A stretch of DNA of 64,000 nt. Source: Symsagittifera roscoffensis (Eukaryota; Xenacoelomorpha; Acoela; Convolutidae). Shown in pieces: positions 34,627 through 46,300 of this stretch (position 1 is the stretch's first letter; every line of letters starts with the position of its first letter). The stretch covers positions 33,394,369-33,458,368 of the forward strand of contig NC_087064.1 in the NCBI RefSeq assembly GCF_963678635.1, written 5' to 3'. Below the pieces are notes generated by a model that had not been told where the DNA came from, did not search any database, and worked only from the letters and a program-made list of their open reading frames with translations. Position numbers and translations under genes: made by a program.

Positions 34627-35758
34627 TCAGGACAGTCTTCAAAACGCCAGAACACAGCGTTCGAGCCCTCAAGTGGGAAAACATCGAGCTCCTTGACGCG
34701 GTATCTTCTCAGTGACCAGACTCCGATGCCTCGTTATCTGCAAATGAAATCTCTGCATGGAAATTTTCCTGATGAAAACTCAGAAATCTCAATTGGAAAA
34801 GGAGACATGAAAAATCTTCTGACAGATTCAAGAACGGATAGTGATGCTCTCTGTGGAACGTCTAAAAGTGATGCCGAAAAGGCGAATGAAAGGATCCATC
34901 AGTCGGCTGTGAATCATGAATCATCAATGGGAATCATGCCTAGAACTTCGTATGCAGTCTCTCAGATTATAGACCCAAGTGCAGAGCTGTCGAACTACAA
35001 TTTGGTCAGAGATAAACAAGCTGCTACGTCTTCCAATTCTTCTGGTCAAATCATTGGAGGACCTAGTCACAGTTTAGCAAAGTCGCTTTATAACAGAGAT
35101 CCAGTTTCACATCTGACGGCAACAGAGGAAGAGTTCTCAAAGATGCGAATGAAAAACTACGACGATTGCGCATCTGGCGATTCTAAAGCAGAGAACTACG
35201 CCTTGAAATCCATGCCCGTGGCTGGTGCTGGGGAAAGTACTCATGAAGATAAAAGGAAAGGTCAGATTTCTGAGAATCAGCAAGAAATGAATAGTGATGC
35301 GGCGTGGTTGCAGCCTCCGGACAAAAACTTCGACGCCTTCAAAATAGCACAGGACATACTACAATCCCAAGGCGGTACTAAAACGAAAACAATTGACGCT
35401 CTCAATCATCAGAAAGACTTGCAGCAAAGAATAAACCGGTCGAGGGCGAAACATTACGAAGAAGACTTTGTGAGTATTGATGCAAAAATGCGCACCGAAG
35501 GAGTCAGACACGAGCATGTGCCAATTCTCACCAAGAGGAAAAAAAATTTGAAAAATTTGTTTGTGGAAACTGATTTGAATGAACGAGGTGAAAGTTCACA
35601 AGGGTTCAATAAGCTGGAAGAGTTGAAGAATTTTCCGCCTCAACCAGGAAAGATATCTCAGCTGAAGGGAAAGGTAGTGAACAAGCCTACTCCTAGCCCT
35701 ACAGAGTCAACACTGTCTCAAAAGCATCACCACAAGCTGACATCTATGAACAATCCAG
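34627..35758 (+). CDS. ZFAND4: ZFAND4 exon 6: long disordered central region (377 codons)
   Basis: A long open frame. I place the acceptor at TTTTGTTTAAAG (34626) because exon 5 ends in phase 0 and this is the in-phase AG next to a T-rich run. A start a few codons further upstream is possible. The product is rich in Ser, Lys, Glu and Asn with no recognised domain, as in the central region of vertebrate ZFAND4. The donor is AATCCAG|GTAGGA, phase 1. Intron 6 follows. Confidence 0.85.
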
Positions 35759-36424
35759 GTAGGATCACCAAAAACGCTAGCTAGAAGTGAAAATCATAGA
35801 TTTCACGAGGAATGTGAAACGAGGCCTGCAAGAAAGCGATATTTGTCAGTTGTAATTTTTACAGAAAATTTTTTTGAGCTGGCCTATTTTTGTTGTTCTT
35901 AGTACTCTCCAAAGATTGGGGCCCAAAAACGGCTTTTTTGACTGTTTTTTCAAAATTTAAATTTAGGGCGAAAAACAGTGCTTTGGGAGAGCTCGAAAAA
36001 TCAATTTGGTCGACCTAAAAAAGGGTCGTCTAAATTTTCAAAAACTTTTTGAAAATCCGCCCCCCCCCTCAAGAAAATCCTAGATCCGCCCCTGATTCCG
36101 ACCACGATATTTCAGAAAAAATGAAAATTAAGGACAAGGATAGCCAGTTCTGTGCGCCGAGTACCCCAAGTTTGTTTTGCAAATTAGTTTTTTTTGCCTG
36201 GTTTGATTAAAGTATCAAGCGGAAAAGTAGAACTTGAGCATGTTCGACATTCAAGTAAAATAAACAAACTTGACAATCATTTTTTGTAGCTAAAAAACTA
36301 AATTTACTTGAGTAAAACTAAGTTTAACGGCTCAATCTAAGCATAAGTAAGCTATTGTAAGCCTGCTCGCTTGCTTTATTTTTCGAATTCTGACTAAAAA
36401 TCAAATTTTTAAATCTGTTTTTCT
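35759..36424. other. ZFAND4 intron 6, proximal part
   Basis: About 665 bp before the duplicated block. It includes a block at about 35880-36110 ending in a C9 run and TAGATCCGCCCCTGATTC, like a dispersed-repeat terminus. Part of this block (GGTCGACC and CAAATTGATTT on the complementary strand) recurs inverted near 63190. Confidence 0.5.
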
Positions 36425-39301
36425 CGATACTGTGACGACCTTTAAATGTCTTTTGAATTACGACTGAAAGGGCTTTAATATGATGTATCAAACAACCCAC
36501 TCCGATGATTATTTGTGATACCTGGTTTTGCGTGGAAAGCTAGAAAAAAAAATAAAACACACGAATTCAAAGTTCCTACCGGTTTCAATGGTCGGAACAA
36601 AACGAACAAACGAGTTTTTTTGCAATAATTTTTCATTTTCTCTGCCATTTTTTTTGAGGCAAAGGGTTACTGAATGAAAAGAAAAATAATAAACTAAAAA
36701 ATAAACTGTAAGAAGTATTTATACAAGCTCTACGTAGTATGATGCTACAAAGTTAATTTTTTTAAACATAGTCACAAATATTAGTTCTCCTTTCGGTGGC
36801 ACTTTTAAGGCCGGAGGCTGAATTTGCTCTAGAGTTCAATTTTTTCAAATTCCATAATTTTTTAAACTTCTTTTCTCTTTTTTGGCCCCTTCAAAGATGC
36901 CTCTTGGCGTTTTCTTTTTCGCTTGTTTGCGAAGCGCAGCTTCGCCTCTATGTAAAAAACCATTAAAAGTAATAATATTTAGAGAAGAACGTCAACATTG
37001 TAGCCGATTTAAGTAAGGTGTCAGCCAGTTTTGTCTAAATTCATCCATTTTTTTTTCAAAATTAGTCTGAAAATAATTAGAACAATTTTTCTCAACACTA
37101 ACAGAAGGTGTTGAACTTTTCACTATTGGAGTGGTCGGAGCAGAGCAAAAACGTTTAATCTGTGATCTGATCATTTTCGTTTTTCAGACCAAATTTCGGA
37201 TGGTTTTCAGACAGATTTTCACTCCCTCATTGGCACAATTTATAATTGATTCTAGCTTTTTATTAAGAGTAGTTGGACATAGTTCAGACTCATATAGGTG
37301 CTGATGAGGCTCTTTTCCAGTTTCCCTCCTTTCAAAATAACGAGTTTTATGTTAGTTATACGTGTTATTACGGCTAAATGCGTGATATTACGCTGTAAAG
37401 TATGAAGAACAAATCTGTTCACAGTTGTCGATTTGTTCACCACGCCAAATTTCATTGCATTATGACAACGGTAAAGAAGCTTTTCAAATTTGAATTTGAA
37501 AGGGGGGAGGGAACTGGAAAAGAGCCGCTGATGATTTTTTTATGGAATTTTTTTTGGTCGTAAAGTTTGTTCAGGCTGAAATTTAATTATTCGTGGTTTG
37601 ACTTTGGCAAGTTCTACTGCCGAACAGCTTAAGTGTAAAGGTTACGAAAAGCGTGATCGAATTCAATTTCGAAAGTGGATTTTTTTTTTCAAATTTTCCA
37701 GCGGAGTAAAAATTTTACCTCTTGATACGGTTTTTTTTCGAACTGAGCTAATTTATGGAACCTGATCTAAACTACTTTTTATGATTGGATAAATTGGATA
37801 TTTTACCACTGTAAAATATTTAATATTAACCAATCATAATCCATCTAACTAACAACCCACCGATACTGTGACGACCTTTAAATGTCTTTTGAATTACGAC
37901 TGAAAGGGCTTTAATATGATGTATCAAACAACCCACTCCGATGATTATTTGTGATACCTGGTTTTGCGTGGGAAGCTAGAAAAAAAATAAAACACACGAA
38001 TTCAAAGTTCCTACTGGTTTCAATGGTCGGAACAAAACGAACAAACGAGTTTTTTTGCAATAATTTTTCATTTTCTCTGCCATTTTTTTTGAGGCAAAGG
38101 GTTACTGAATGAAAAGAAAAATAATAAACTAAAAAATAAACTGTAAGAAGTATTTATACAAGCTCTACGTAGTATGATGCTACAAAGTGAATTTTTTTAA
38201 ACATAGTCACAAATATTAGTTCTCCTTTCGGTGGCACTTTTAAGGCCGGAGGCTGAATTTGCTCTAGAGTTCAATTTTTTCAAATTCCATAATTTTTTAA
38301 ACTTCTTTTCTCTTTTTTGGCCCCTTCAAAGATGCCTCTTGGCGTTTTCTTTTTCGCTTGTTTGCGAAGCGCAGCTTCGCCTCTATGTAAAAAACCATTA
38401 AAAGTAATAATATTTAGAGAAGAACGTCAACATTGTAGCCGATTTAAGTAAGGTGTCAGCCAGTTTTGTCTAAATTCATCCATTTTTTTTCAAAATTAGT
38501 CTGAAAACTGAAAATAATTAGAACAATTTTTCTCAACACTAACAGAAGGTGTTGAACTTTTCACTATTGGAGTGGTCGGAGCAGAGCAAAAACGTTTAAT
38601 CTGTGATCTGATTATTTTCGTTTTTCAGACCAAATTTCGGATGGTTTTCAGACAGATTTTCACTCCCTCATTGGCACAATTTATAATTGATTCTAGCTTT
38701 TTATTAAGAGTAGTTGGACATAGTTCAGACTCATATAGGTGCTGATGAGGCTCTTTTCCAGTTTCCCTCCTTTCAAAATAACGAGTTTTATGTTAGTTAT
38801 ACGTGTTATTACGGCTAAATGCGTGATATTACGCTGTAAAGTATGAAGAACAAATCTATTCACAGTTGTCGATTTGTTCACCACGCCAAATTTCATTGCA
38901 TTATGACAACGGTAAAGAAGCTTTTCAAATTTGAATTTGAAAGGGGGGAGGGAACTGGAAAAGAGCCGCTGATGATTTTTTTATGGAATTTTTTTTGGTC
39001 GTAAAGTTTGTTCAGGCTGAAATTTAATTATTCGTGGTTTGACTTTGGCAAGTTCTACTGCCGAACAGCTTAAGTGTAAAGGTTACGAAAAGCGTGATCG
39101 AATTCAACTTCGAAAGTGGAATTTTTTTTTCAAATTTTCCAGCGGAATAAAAATTTTACCTCTTGATACGGTTTTTTTTCGAACTGAGCTAATTTATGGA
39201 ACCTGATCTAAACTACTTTTTATGATTGGATAAATTGGATATTTTACCACTGTAAAATATTTAATATTAACCAATCATAATCCATCTAACTAACAACCCA
39301 C
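36425..39301 (+). repeat. 1.44-kb tandem duplication: host flank plus first 105 bp of an LTR
   Basis: Copy 1 (36425-37860) and copy 2 (37861-39301) are nearly identical, with about eight substitutions and a few small indels by eye. Copy 1 ends with 105 bp (37756-37860) of LTR beginning TGGAACCTGATC and stopping at AACAACCCAC. Copy 2 runs on into the complete LTR. A stretch of intron and the start of an already inserted LTR were therefore duplicated in tandem. The identical 67-codon frames in the two copies are by-products, not genes. Confidence 0.95.
39193..39196. repeat. Target-site duplication TTTA, left
   Basis: TTTA directly precedes the TG of the left LTR and TTTA (58036-58039) directly follows the CA of the right LTR. 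Four-base target duplications fit Ty3/gypsy-type integration. Confidence 0.7.
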
Positions 39302-39604
39302 TTATTTGTAAGTGCTGAAATTACTTGTAATTTCAGCACCAAAGAGATTTGAATTTAACTCAGAAATTAGTTGCCTCTCCAAGAGAACCTCAGCTGCCGC
39401 AATAAACCAGTATACTCTAGATCTATTGAGCCCAGCATAGACTAGTTTAACACCCTGAGACTAGTAAGTGTAAGAGTAAGATTAGGATCGGTATTAGACT
39501 AAGAAGTTGCACGAATCTATCCGGCCGAAAATAAGATAGCGTGACGAGCAGACGGTGTACTATCCGAAATCACTCTATGAGTTAACCACATCGGTCCTAA
39601 CTCA
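39197..39604 (+). repeat. 5' LTR (408 bp)
   Basis: Begins TGGAACCTGATC and ends GGTCCTAACTCA. It matches 57626-58035 along its full length. It contains a perfect 13-bp stem hairpin (39312-39339) and an AATAAA at 39401-39406 that could serve as the polyadenylation signal. Confidence 0.95.
39312..39339. repeat. Perfect hairpin inside the LTR
   Basis: The arm GTGCTGAAATTAC (39312-39324) is followed by TT and then by its exact reverse complement (39327-39339). The same structure is intact in the 3' LTR (57741-57768), although the LTRs differ elsewhere. Its position upstream of the AATAAA suggests a regulatory or RNA-structural role, which is inference. Confidence 0.9.
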
Positions 39605-39606
39605 TC

Positions 39607-39624
39607 TGGTGCGACCATAAGTCT
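39607..39624 (+). other. Candidate primer-binding site
   Basis: TGGTGCGACCATAAGTCT lies 2 nt after the LTR end and starts with TGG, complementary to a tRNA 3' CCA. I cannot name the tRNA. A tRNA ending GGTCGCACCA would fit the first ten bases. Confidence 0.5.
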
Positions 39625-41295
39625 CGAATAAGACCTTAATAGCTTAAAACTAACCAAATATAGATTAGAATTTAGACAAAACTTTTTCAAAATGTTCCAC
39701 GATAAAAATTTAATTGAAATGTCTCTACGACTCAATAGATCAGAGCCGATATTCCGAACGATACTAGGACAACCCGGAATTGGAAGAAGACCTCGGACAA
39801 GAGACGATATACGATTAAGTAGAAACTTACCATTTAGTTTGATGGTTGTACAGCAAAAGCCAACACAAACTTTTGTTTTTAGAATCTTATTAGCAATGAA
39901 TTTAGATTTTCATTTGCAAACATAAAATTTTGAATTAAATCTTCATGATCATTTCAGGCGCTAAACAAAATTATTAATGTACAATAGCGATTGATAAAAA
40001 GATCTCAGATCGTTTTCTTAATTTCTGCAGTATTATATAAAACATATTTGAAAAATATTTATTGAAAATAAAAATAAAAATTAGTAGCATGACAATAAAT
40101 TGTTAGTAACCATAAATCATCTTGTTGTTCCAGCTTCATCACCTAAACATAACAGCAATCATAAGCTCACTAATATCATTCAAAAACTAAATTTTTTTAT
40201 TAAATAAATTTAAACCATTTTAAACTTAAATTCACTTAATTTTAAAAATCAGATCATCAAGGCTTATCCTTGGATCTTAATAAATTTTCTATCTCATTAA
40301 ATTTAAAACCTGATCATCAAGGCCTATCCTTGGATCAAAAAGAACAATTTTGTTCTCCCCCACCCACTTAGCAAGTGTCTAACGACCTCAAACGTCGATT
40401 CACTATCCAACCTTTCCAAAAGACCCAGGACTAATAGAAATTTTTTAATAAAACTAACCATTCAAATTAAGATAAACAGTGAAGAACTTCGGTTATTCAT
40501 CCTTCACTTGAACCCTCCTCTTACCAGACCCAGGATAGATCTTAGACTTAGTGAGTTTAAAATAGTATCTAACGAACTACTTGCGTTCTAATCATACCTG
40601 CACCTTGTGGATCGATTTACTATTCTCCAACCCTTGAACACAATCACTACCCCTAATTAAGATTAAGTAAGTTAACACCTTAGCTTAGACTAGCTACGAG
40701 AAAGTAAAAACATCATTCTTCGGAATCGATATACTTTTCTCTCCAATCCTGAACAAAAAGACCCAGGTTAGGCTAACCAAAAAATCGTAAGGACTAACAG
40801 TCTAAGGAAATAGAAATAACTAACAACTTCTTGCATCCCTCATCCTAAACCTTATGTCATTCAAAAACTTAGGAAATAATTAAACAATCGTTTTACACAA
40901 CTGTGAAATAGATAACAAAAAATACGACCTTGTAATCACACCTCACACACAAACAGTTGGATACATTAGTACAAAACGACAAACATTAAAAAGGAAAATT
41001 ATAAACAAACAAAGACAAATCACACGGAAAAAGATTTTCAAAAAATAGAAACGCATTTTCTGAATCAGAAGCCAGCAGTTTAGACGAACTAAACAAATTA
41101 AAAGAATCAATAGATAAAAATTGTCCCATTCATGATCAATTATATTTTCCGACTCAGAAACAACTTCAAATTCATCAAAAAGAGGAAAAAGAAGAATAAA
41201 AAAGCAATACAAACACAAACCAGTACACTTGTATAATTGGAATCAACCAATTAGACACATCGATAGTTATATATTAATAGTCATCAAACGAAAAA
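39625..41295 (+). other. Long 5' leader of the retroelement (1.7 kb)
   Basis: No gag homology. It has a 77-codon ATG frame at 39692-39925 of unknown meaning. It contains diverged direct repeats: a CTAACGAC(C/T)...TCGATT.ACTAT...CCAACC block and GACCCAGG at about 40424, 40530 and 40762. It also has two copies of a small fold-back word (40252-40276 and 40312-40336). Such a leader could hold packaging or dimerisation signals, by analogy with retroviruses. Confidence 0.55.
40252..40336 (+). repeat. Duplicated fold-back motif in the leader
   Basis: GATCATCAAGG..TATCCTTGGATC occurs at 40252-40276 and 40312-40336, 60 bp apart, with a single change (CT to CC). Each copy can form a short stem through CAAGG and CCTTG. 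Confidence 0.7.
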
Positions 41296-43350
41296 ATGAG
41301 CCACACTCAAAGTGACGATAGTCCAGATGACGAAGCAGTTGATCCCTTTCTTATAGATTCACTCGATGATAGAGTACAACATGATTTTTGCAAGAACTTA
41401 CTCGTAATTTTGTTTGAACCAGGAATCAGCCCATGCAAACAAGAATTCCCAGATGTAAAAATCAAAAGACAAATTATTGAACATTATTTGAAAGACATAT
41501 GTAATCTAAAACAACAATATGGAATCTACACCATAGAATTCAGTACACCAAATACAGCCCATCGTAAATATATAATTCAAACAGACGATATTGAATTAGA
41601 ATTTTCAAAAGTATTCATAGAATATATCAAAAGCATACAATATCATAATTCACAAAGAGCAAACTCTATATTCACTAACGAAGTCTTAACAATAATATAT
41701 AGTTATATAACTATATTAGAAAAAACAGAAGTTCAAAGTAAATCACCAACTGAAACATCCAGACATACAAAAGTACGAAATGAAATCACAGTATTTTCAA
41801 CATTTCTACATATAATTCGCGAAAATTTCACCTAAGATGATGTTTCACAACACACTAAACATGACTTACAAAAGATTTTAGCATGGTTTATAATAGATTA
41901 TTTTACCCACAATTTAGATTTAATTTCACAAGCAAGAAAAAATTTTAGACCTCAAAATACAAATGACGACACTGTTCTTTCAGAACAAACAGACTACGTT
42001 TGGGACCCTGAATGGTCTCATGCATTTCTAAATATTCCACAAGCTATCTCAAGTCAAGCAATAAGTACAATATCTTATCACAAAGATTATGTAAAAGTAA
42101 TACCATTGACCATTGATGCAACACTATTGAATTATAATACATTTTTACCTGATACACGAAATAACAGTTTAAATTTGACGGTCATACGTAATGAAAACCT
42201 TAATGGAACCAGAAATCTTACACAACAAGATATTCAAACACCATCACACTTCATAAATGAAGAAATCGTCCAAACAACAACAACTACACAACAAAGTATT
42301 TCACCAATACACCCTAATTTGACAACAGCAAGAAATACAAATACATCACTAACACAAGTAACCTTACAATCAACCGTTAAACCTTCGGTTGCTCCAAAAT
42401 ATTCACATATGGATTATCAAACGTATAGAACAATGACAATACCATCAAAAACACGAAAAGCATTCACAAGAAATACCTTTGCAGAACACAATTATAATTA
42501 TGCTCACAAACCAACCTCCCCGAAAAAACACACAAAATTTAAATCACGTATATTCCCATTATTGGAATCTCCCGAAAACATCGACCAATTCAGTAAATTT
42601 TCCAGATAATCCACGATCTACGCAGGACTATAGTGAAAATTACCCATTCTTTCAACAGAATAAAAATAAACAACAAACACCATATAATACAAACTATTTA
42701 TCATCTGATGAAGATGATTATCACCAACCAGATATTTTTGCACCATATACTAAAGAATATCGCACACAGAGACCGCGACAATCTCAACCATCTCAAAATA
42801 TAAAAATTTACCCACAAAACCCAACAGATATACAAAATCCACAACAAATGAATTTACAAAACCCATTTAACACACAATCTTTTCAACCAATACAACAACA
42901 AAATCCAATGTTAACACATTCTTATCAACCAACTCAAATGCAAAATGAAATACCGCTTCCATATTACCTTCAGCAACACGAAATAACAAAAAATCAACTT
43001 TCAAATTCTCACAAATGCCAAATGCCGCAGAATCACTACAGATGACAATGAATCCATACCTCATGGGTGGATCATCAATAACATCCAACAAAAAACCACT
43101 GATGGTATTCACAGGAACAGACCCTGAATATTCTGTAGAAGATTATCTAAATGCAGTAACAGCAAATTTAATTTTGAATATAGGACCTGAACCAATTAAT
43201 ACGCCACTACATCAAAATTGGATACATAGACGCACAGCACTAATACAAACAACCCTAGATGGCGGAGCTCAAAAATGGTTTTCAGTATTACCCATAGAAA
43301 TAAAATCAGACTGGAAAGATTCACACAAGAATTTTCAAAAATGTTTGACT
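41296..43350 (+). pseudogene. gag region, broken by one stop and frameshifts
   Basis: An ATG at 41296 (MSHTQSDDSPDDEA) opens a 179-codon frame ended by a TAA at 41833. The same frame is open again from there to 42609, so one point stop interrupts it. A frame change near 42600 leads into a Gln/Pro/Asn-rich frame (to 43045). A change back near 43015 gives a capsid-like segment (PLMVFTGTDPEYSVEDYLNA, then RTALIQTTLDGGAQKWFSVL) to about 43320, and another leads into the long pol frame. The pattern VFxGxDP ... YL ... LxGxAxxWF is typical of Ty3/gypsy capsids. The N-terminal 560 codons have no recognised domain. Confidence 0.75.
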
Positions 43351-46300
43351 CTGAAAGAAACAAACAACACCAAAGAGTTTTATACAACGAAATCCGCAGA
43401 TTACCAAATGAAACAATTAAACAATTAGCAGTACGTATCGAAACACTAGTTCGAAAAGCATACTCACTTAAAACCCATGACTATAAAAACACAAAAATGA
43501 CAGAAATTTTAATGATGACCTTAACAACTCAATTAAGGAAAATAGCGATAAAAAAGAGAGCATCTCATCCTTCCTCAATTCGAGAACCAGACTTAGATTT
43601 TCGAAAATTAGTAGATAAACTAGAACAAGCAGAAATCACAATGAAACTCGAAGAAACAGAAAATCTAAAACTACAATATGTTAATCGAATTGAAACAAAC
43701 ACTACACATATAAATAACATACAGGAATTAGACACAGACCTGATTGAAAAAATCACTGAAATACTAAATATCTACGAAAAACATCCAAACTTTAAAGGCA
43801 AACTATCTTTCAAAAAATGGTGTAACTATTGCCGACGATACGGACACAGTATTTCCGCATGTAGACAAAAACAACAAGACAATCAGAATAAACCTCAAAA
43901 GCATAAAGAACCAAATGAATCGTTCTATCAATACATGAAAAAAGACCAAAATCTACCTAACAAAAATATATATAGTAATAACAGTTCAGGAAAACCACTT
44001 CCGAACAACACAAATTACACAAGGAATCAATCACCATATAACTCAAGTTATAGAGGAAGATCACCCGAACGAAGAAATACACGAAATTCTGCACAAAATA
44101 GATATAATCGATCGAATAGCCAAAATAACCAAAATAACTATTCACGATCAAATTCCAATACAACACATTTCGTTTCTGGATCCAGTTGCCAATCAAACCC
44201 ACGGAATAGACACTATTCCAATAATCAATCACGAAACTCATCATACAACAGAAATAGAAACTATTCACATAATAGAAATAGAAGTTATTCAAACAATCGA
44301 AATCAGAATTACCCGAACAATCGATCAAGAAATAATTCATACAATAGATCAAACTATCACAGATCAAACGATAATTATCAAAACAGATCACGAAATAATT
44401 CACAAAATCGAAACTCAAGTTACAATAATCGATACAGAAATTATTCCCAGTCACCACACAGGAACAATAACCATTACCATTATTCTAAACATCGATACAG
44501 AAGTAGCACACCAAAACATCAAAGACACATTAATCAAGTGCAGACAAATGAAGAAACAACATCAGACCCCCCAGGTATTGATGATACAGGAAATAACGAA
44601 CTACAATTAAATCATATAAATTGTGAATCGTCAGATACAGAAAGTGATACAGATAAGACCATCTCTGTAAACATTATAACAGTCGAAAACGACTATGAAC
44701 CTATCATATATGAACAACCTTTTACTTCACATATATATGAAAATCAATTGGAACTCCTTCACAATTACTATATTAGACCCAGTGATACTACACAAACTAC
44801 ACAAGAAGTAAACGAAATTAACACGGTCATTAAACCCGATGAAAAAGATGAAACACAATGCTCAAACACAAAACATATTTATCAAAATATACAAAAAGAA
44901 CAACCCAGGGAAAAAATTTGGACAATTCCATTTCTCTTAGAAAGCCCAAGAAACAAAATATTTCAACCACCAGATCTTGAAATTGATTTTTTAATTGATT
45001 CAGGAGCAGAATCAAATATAATTAATATTCCAACATGGAATGAAATCAAAACATTACATCCAAAATTAACGCCTCTTGCAACCTCTAGTAAACTAGCAAC
45101 AGCACAAGGATCAACATTAGGAAATTATGGAAAAATCCAATTATTCCTTCTCCCCACGAGAACGATGGAGCAAAACAAAATTTTAAACAAACCGTTTAAA
45201 CAAATTTTTCATATTACTGATATTAAGCACAATATCATTGGCATACCATTTATATCTAAATATATACCAACAATCAACATCTTAAATAGTAAAATACTAA
45301 TCAAAGATAAGTACACAAAAACAAAAAATACAGCCCTAACATTCTTCCAAAGAATAAACAAACAACCACCATTCTTCTCAAAATTTTACCCAATTTACAA
45401 TCAACAACGGAAACACCTGAAACCACTATCAGGAAATATATATAATTTTTCAATAAAACAAGTTCACCAGTATGATAAAAGTCAAAATAAACAACAACTT
45501 TTTATGTCAGACTTTGAATTTAAACCTATTCACAAATATCTGAAAAACACGAATTCCGACATCATTTCGTTACACGTGTATAACAATACACCATATCAAG
45601 TAACATTACCCTTAGGACTTTTAGGATATTGTGAAACAAATGCTACAATTTCACCCATAAATGAAGTAGCCTACCGCGTTAATAATATACTCCAATTATT
45701 AGATATTTGCCAATCCACAATTCTTGACGAAGAATTATCCATAAATAATATAATAAGTAATGAAAAAAGAAACACAGATTACTTCACAAAAACACCATAT
45801 TTTAAACCAACTTTCAATATAACAAATTCCACAAAAGAACAACAAAAATTTTTAACAATGTTTAATTTTGAACATTCACAAATTACACAAACCGAATTTG
45901 ATAAATTAACAAAGCAACTGTTAAAATATTCAACAGTCTACGCAACATCAAAATTTGACGTTGGAAAAATCAGTTCATCACTACATCTCCCATTAAAACC
46001 CGACGCAGTTTTCAAAAAACAAAGAGCCAGTAAAGTACCAATTCACTTACACGACAAAATAAATAGATTACCTGACATCTTAGAACAATACAAAATTATC
46101 TCACCAGTAAATAAGGAAGAACAACCAAAAGGTAACACTTTTATGAACCCTGTTATCATTCTAGCAAAAGGCGAATCACTAAAAATAGTTTTAGACGCTA
46201 GATATCTCAATTCACTAATTGATGAATCAAAATGCAATTGGCCTATTGAACCAATACAAGTTATCTTAACAAAGATAAATGGAAAATACTTTACAACCGC

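Noticed and set aside
37252-37455. 67-codon minus-strand frame repeated identically at 38693-38896
   Set aside because: Its apparent conservation only reflects the recent tandem duplication. It has no motif and lies in an intron.
39692-39925. 77-codon ATG frame in the retroelement leader as a real protein
   Set aside because: No motif, one copy only. Could be an upstream ORF, but nothing beyond an open frame supports it.
43957-44457. 166-codon minus-strand frame
   Set aside because: Tyr/Asn/Cys-rich shadow of the Asn/Arg/Ser tract of the retroelement polyprotein on the other strand.
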